Part shown: positions 60,732 to 64,000 of the stretch, one piece after another
Position numbering within the stretch: position 1 is the stretch's first letter
Layout: each line of letters opens with the position of its first letter
Origin: Chondrus crispus
Lineage: Eukaryota > Rhodophyta > Florideophyceae > Gigartinales > Gigartinaceae
Length of the DNA: 64,000 nucleotides
Direction of reading: 5' to 3'
NCBI RefSeq assembly: GCF_000350225.1
Contig: NW_005178626.1
Location: 126,410 to 190,409, forward strand
Translations under genes and position numbers: made by a program
The notes under the pieces: model-generated
The model's input: only the letters and a program-made list of their open reading frames with translations
What the model was told of the DNA's origin: nothing
Databases searched by the model: none

Positions 60732-63700
60732 TCAAGAAGCAGCTTTGCTTTCACGAGCTGCTGCTGCTAGTTCCTGATTTGCAAAGCTTTGAAGGAACTG
60801 CTCGAGCATCTCTGGGATATCCTCTCGTATGGTTATAAAAGGTTCCCACGTTGGCTGCTCATGTGTAAAGCCCCTCCATTTGCAGTTGACTTCGAACTGC
60901 TTCGTCTCGGCGTTGAAGCGTAAACCTAGAATTTTCGTCACTGTATTGTAGTGCGGGTCGTTGTGATCTATTGTGTCCAAAAGGATCTCAGATAACTCGA
61001 GTGTAGAGTCGGCATAGAACTTCAGACGACTAACATGAACCAAAGCATGCGAGGCATCCAGCAGATCCTCGACTTCGTACACCAGAGCGGACTCACAGCG
61101 TACAACACGGCGAGGACCTTTCCAGCGTACTCTGAGCTTGTTACCCGACTTACCCTCAGAGTCGGCGACGAGAACAAAGTCGCCGACATCGAAATTGACT
61201 TCGCGAACACCTGTGCGTTTGTTGTGACTTTTAAGTGCCTGTTGACGCTTGCGGGTCCTTGTTTCAGAAACATTACGATGAAGTTCGTCTAGGGCTTTGA
61301 TCAGGGAATCAGCGTGAACTAGCTTCTGAGCTTTCACAAAATCCAGGGAGACTGGAGTGGCTGGGGCTGGTGGTAAGAGTGTTCGCAGAGGGTTGTCAGC
61401 CGGTAGACCCGTGAATACAGTGACGGGGGCGCGGTTTCCCAGACTTGGGCGAATCGAGTGATTAAGAATGCTTTGGACCAGACGAATAACTGATGGCCAT
61501 TCCACAAGCTTGAGACGGAACTCAGAAATCAACGCCCTGGCTGCGCGTAGAACCTCCTTGCACATAGATTCGACAGTTCCATTGGACTGTGGGTGATAAG
61601 GAGTTGTAAAATGGTGAAAGGCATGGAGCTCTCGATTGAGCCGAGACATTGTCTGGTTCTTGAAATGAGAGCCTTGGTCCGATACCCAGGTGAGCACAAC
61701 ACCAAAAGAGGCAAACCAACGTAGTAAGACATCCACAACAGCTTCTGCGTCAGCCGTAGCACACGGTTCAAGCCAAACAAAGGATGAGGCGTCATCCTTT
61801 ATGATAAGACAGTAGGTGACATTGGTGATACTGTCGCCAAGATATAGGAAGTCGAAATGTATCAGCTCGTTGGGTTTTTCAGCATGAAGCGCGTGCGAGA
61901 GTGTGCGAGGGATGCTAAGGCCCCCGATAGTAGACGAACAGTGCAAACAAGTGTTGCAAAAAACGGAGATGTCGGTCCGCATATGCTCCCAGAAAAAGTA
62001 GCCGTGCACATTGGCAAAGGTTGCATCAGTACCGCGATGACCACCACGGCCACAATGACCAATTATGCATAGTCTAAGCTGCATTTGAGTGGCTGTGACT
62101 GGAATCCAAATCAACCCTGAACGGTTGACTCGTAGTCCATGAGAGTTTTTCCCAGAGGGGGGAATTTCCCCAGCCTCATCAGGAGGAGAATTGCTAGCCA
62201 AACGTTGGACTTCTGCAAGATCATGGTGGGTCGGCCATGTGAGACCTGGTTGGAGGTGCGGGGCGACAGGCGCACGCATCAGGGACGCCAATTTGGGAGG
62301 GAGACGTACAAAATCCGTGGCGCCCCAGCGAGATAGAAGGTCGGCCCAAACATTGTCGTCTCCAGCAATGTGCATGATGTTGTAGCGGAAAGCCGCGAGC
62401 TTCATTGACCATCGTTCTATTTTGCTGGCCACGTGTTTCGCAATGTTTGGAGTGACGGTGAACGGGTTGAAAATGAAAGTCAAATTCTTGTGGTCTGTAA
62501 AAAGCCAAAAGCCCGAGGGTCGAAGCAGGATGTAGTCCAAGCGCGTGACCGACTCGACAATCGCGAAGCCTTCTTTTTCAGGAGTAGACCAGCTAGCAGC
62601 GCTTTTGCGGAACGAACCAGACAAGAAAGAAAGCGGTTCGTGACGTTGATCAACACAAGGAAGATCCTTGTCTTCAGGAGGGATCTGTGTGAGTACCGCT
62701 GCCCAATGCTTATCGGAAGCGTCTGTAAAAAGACACAATATTTTTGAGTCATCGGGATGGGCAAGAGTGGCTACGTCATGTAGTGCTTGTTTGACCGAGC
62801 GGAAACAGGATAAGTGGTCAGTATTCCAAGAGGTGCGGTGCAAAGCAATTTTCTGGGCACATTTGCGTGTGCGTTTGCCGGCCTTATCATACACTTCTTC
62901 CAATAGCGACGCGAGGGGTTCAATCAGTTGATTAAATTGTGGAATGGAGGACCGCATCCAGTTCGCAGCGCAGACAAACTGCTGCAATTCGGCACCGTTT
63001 GTGGGCTCTGTAATTGCGAGTAGAGCGGACAGACGACGGGGATCCAGACGGACTCCGTGCCGGCTTATAAGTCTACCACACCAATTGACCTCACGAAGAA
63101 AAAGACGACACTTTCTAGAGTGTAGTTTCAAACCATATTGCCTACAGAGAGCAAAAAACTGCTCCAACACGTGCAGTAGTTCGGCCTCAGTACGAGCGTG
63201 CGCTAGAATATCGTCCAACCATTGAAGAAGGCGTTCCCGAAGCGGCGAGAACACGTCCTGGATACTACTTTGGAAGTAGGCCACGGCATTGATCTGTCCA
63301 TGCAACACACGTGTCGGCGAATACACCCCATCAGGACAGATAAAACTTTGGCATTCCTGAGACTCAGCTTCCAAAGGAAGCTGCCAGTAGCCATGACAAA
63401 AGTCCAAGCACGCGTAGCATGTCGTAGCACGAAGCTGTGACAAGACACTGTCGATGTGCGGCATTGGCCAGACAATAGGCTCCGTTTGTGCGTTGACAGG
63501 GCGTAAGTCCACTGTGAAGCGGAATTGCTCCGGTCCTGGTTTTGGGACAATTAGCGGAGCGGAAGCCCAACGACTGTTCGGATTGCGGTAGATTATACCA
63601 AGTTGGAGCAGCTCATCCACCTTCTTGCGAAGAAAAGCGGTCTGAGGTGGGGAGTATCGACGGAGTTTGACCCTGACAGGCCTGAAATTTTCACGTAGCC

Positions 63701-64000
63701 GAATAATCATGGGCGCAACTTTGGCAGGGCTATCGGACCCCATCTTGTTTCTGAAAATATCCGAGTATTCCAAAACGAGTGAGCCAAGCTGTTCAGCTAA
63801 ACACTCTGGAAGACCTTGTTCAGCGGCCTCGGAGAGCAGCTGGTGAAGATCAATCAAGACCTCCGTGTCGTCGTGTACGCCTGTGAGAACGTCCTCTTCA
63901 ATTTCGTTGTCTTCTATGTCCGCCTGGCAATCTTCGTAGAAGCAAGCTGCTGGTGTCTGGGAATGGGATTGAGATTCAGCAGAATTTTGTGTGGTGCCAT
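60732..64000 (-). CDS. Ty3/gypsy Pol polyprotein, third element (3' part, WLDD-type RT, chromodomain)
   Basis: The frame is open from the right window edge to 60732, so the 5' end lies outside. RT: FTVDLRPVNAQTEPIVWPMP, YACLDFCHGYWQLPL and LLQWLDDILAHA, where the usual Tyr/Phe before the catalytic DD is Leu (WLDD); such motifs occur in Ty3-like elements of oomycetes and other protists. RNase H: CLFTDASDKHWAAVLTQ and LFTDHKNLTFIFNP. Integrase: GHCGRGGHRGTDATFANV and CNTCLHC form the finger, IHFDFLYLG and WVSDQGSHFKNQ carry catalytic Asp, and YHPQSNGTVESMCKE the Glu. A chromodomain closes it (VTKILGLRFNAETKQFE, CKWRGFTHEQPTWEPF). No stops are seen, so the copy looks intact and is a different lineage from elements 1 and 2. 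Confidence 0.9.
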   Translation of the reverse strand, partial: GTTQNSAESQSHSQTPAACFYEDCQADIEDNEIEEDVLTGVHDDTEVLIDLHQLLSEAAEQGLPECLAEQLGSLVLEYSDIFRNKMGSDSPAKVAPMIIRLRENFRPVRVKLRRYSPPQTAFLRKKVDELLQLGIIYRNPNSRWASAPLIVPKPGPEQFRFTVDLRPVNAQTEPIVWPMPHIDSVLSQLRATTCYACLDFCHGYWQLPLEAESQECQSFICPDGVYSPTRVLHGQINAVAYFQSSIQDVFSPLRERLLQWLDDILAHARTEAELLHVLEQFFALCRQYGLKLHSRKCRLFLREVNWCGRLISRHGVRLDPRRLSALLAITEPTNGAELQQFVCAANWMRSSIPQFNQLIEPLASLLEEVYDKAGKRTRKCAQKIALHRTSWNTDHLSCFRSVKQALHDVATLAHPDDSKILCLFTDASDKHWAAVLTQIPPEDKDLPCVDQRHEPLSFLSGSFRKSAASWSTPEKEGFAIVESVTRLDYILLRPSGFWLFTDHKNLTFIFNPFTVTPNIAKHVASKIERWSMKLAAFRYNIMHIAGDDNVWADLLSRWGATDFVRLPPKLASLMRAPVAPHLQPGLTWPTHHDLAEVQRLASNSPPDEAGEIPPSGKNSHGLRVNRSGLIWIPVTATQMQLRLCIIGHCGRGGHRGTDATFANVHGYFFWEHMRTDISVFCNTCLHCSSTIGGLSIPRTLSHALHAEKPNELIHFDFLYLGDSITNVTYCLIIKDDASSFVWLEPCATADAEAVVDVLLRWFASFGVVLTWVSDQGSHFKNQTMSRLNRELHAFHHFTTPYHPQSNGTVESMCKEVLRAARALISEFRLKLVEWPSVIRLVQSILNHSIRPSLGNRAPVTVFTGLPADNPLRTLLPPAPATPVSLDFVKAQKLVHADSLIKALDELHRNVSETRTRKRQQALKSHNKRTGVREVNFDVGDFVLVADSEGKSGNKLRVRWKGPRRVVRCESALVYEVEDLLDASHALVHVSRLKFYADSTLELSEILLDTIDHNDPHYNTVTKILGLRFNAETKQFEVNCKWRGFTHEQPTWEPFITIREDIPEMLEQFLQSFANQELAAAARESKAAS

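Overview
This is a eukaryotic nuclear window dominated by nested transposable elements. The few host-like genes have no obvious introns and sit at 47-60 kb. Ty3 chromoviruses, an intron-poor gene style and the sequence character together suggest a red alga of the Florideophyceae, Chondrus-like. That assignment is inference, because no rRNA, tRNA or marker gene is present to fix it.

Layout. 1-9096: a minus-strand Ty3 chromovirus (element 1) with intact gag and pol; its 5' LTR is at 8591-9096 and its 3' LTR is not recognised in the window. 9108-13970: a decayed minus-strand Ty1/copia element whose reverse transcriptase is split by a 703-bp LTR insertion with a 5-bp target duplication. 14066-17455: a mosaic of an LTR, a plus-strand Ty3 protease/RT fragment split by a TA-flanked MITE, and a minus-strand gag relic split by a solo LTR. 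17971-19294: a pogo/Tigger-like transposase pseudogene. 19647-24183: a broken PiggyBac-like transposase relic that contains a PD-(D/E)XK-type nuclease segment. 24844-45268: a plus-strand copia element whose left LTR was itself hit by a 13-kb Ty3 chromovirus (element 2, 24972-38028; target duplication GTAAA). 45269-60381: host-like DNA with palindromes, fold-back elements, three fairly convincing host genes and one secreted-protein gene. 60457-64000: the 3' part of a third Ty3 element on the minus strand, with a WLDD-type RT and a chromodomain.

How the parts work together. In all three elements whose gag-pol junction is visible, pol lies in the -1 frame relative to gag. Each junction has a slippery-type heptamer just before the gag stop (GGGAAAC, AAATTTT, and an imperfect GAAAAAC), followed 5-6 nt later by sequence that can fold. 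This is consistent with -1 ribosomal frameshifting as the shared way of making Gag-Pol. Element 2 carries, between pol and its 3' LTR, an array of about 19 hairpin-forming repeats and a long intact antisense ORF. The 34-bp sequence containing its polypurine tract is duplicated on both sides of this cargo, which suggests the cargo was captured. The copia element also has antisense coding potential at the same relative position. LTR divergence (about 4 of 612 positions in element 2; about 11 of 292 in the copia host) agrees with the nesting order.
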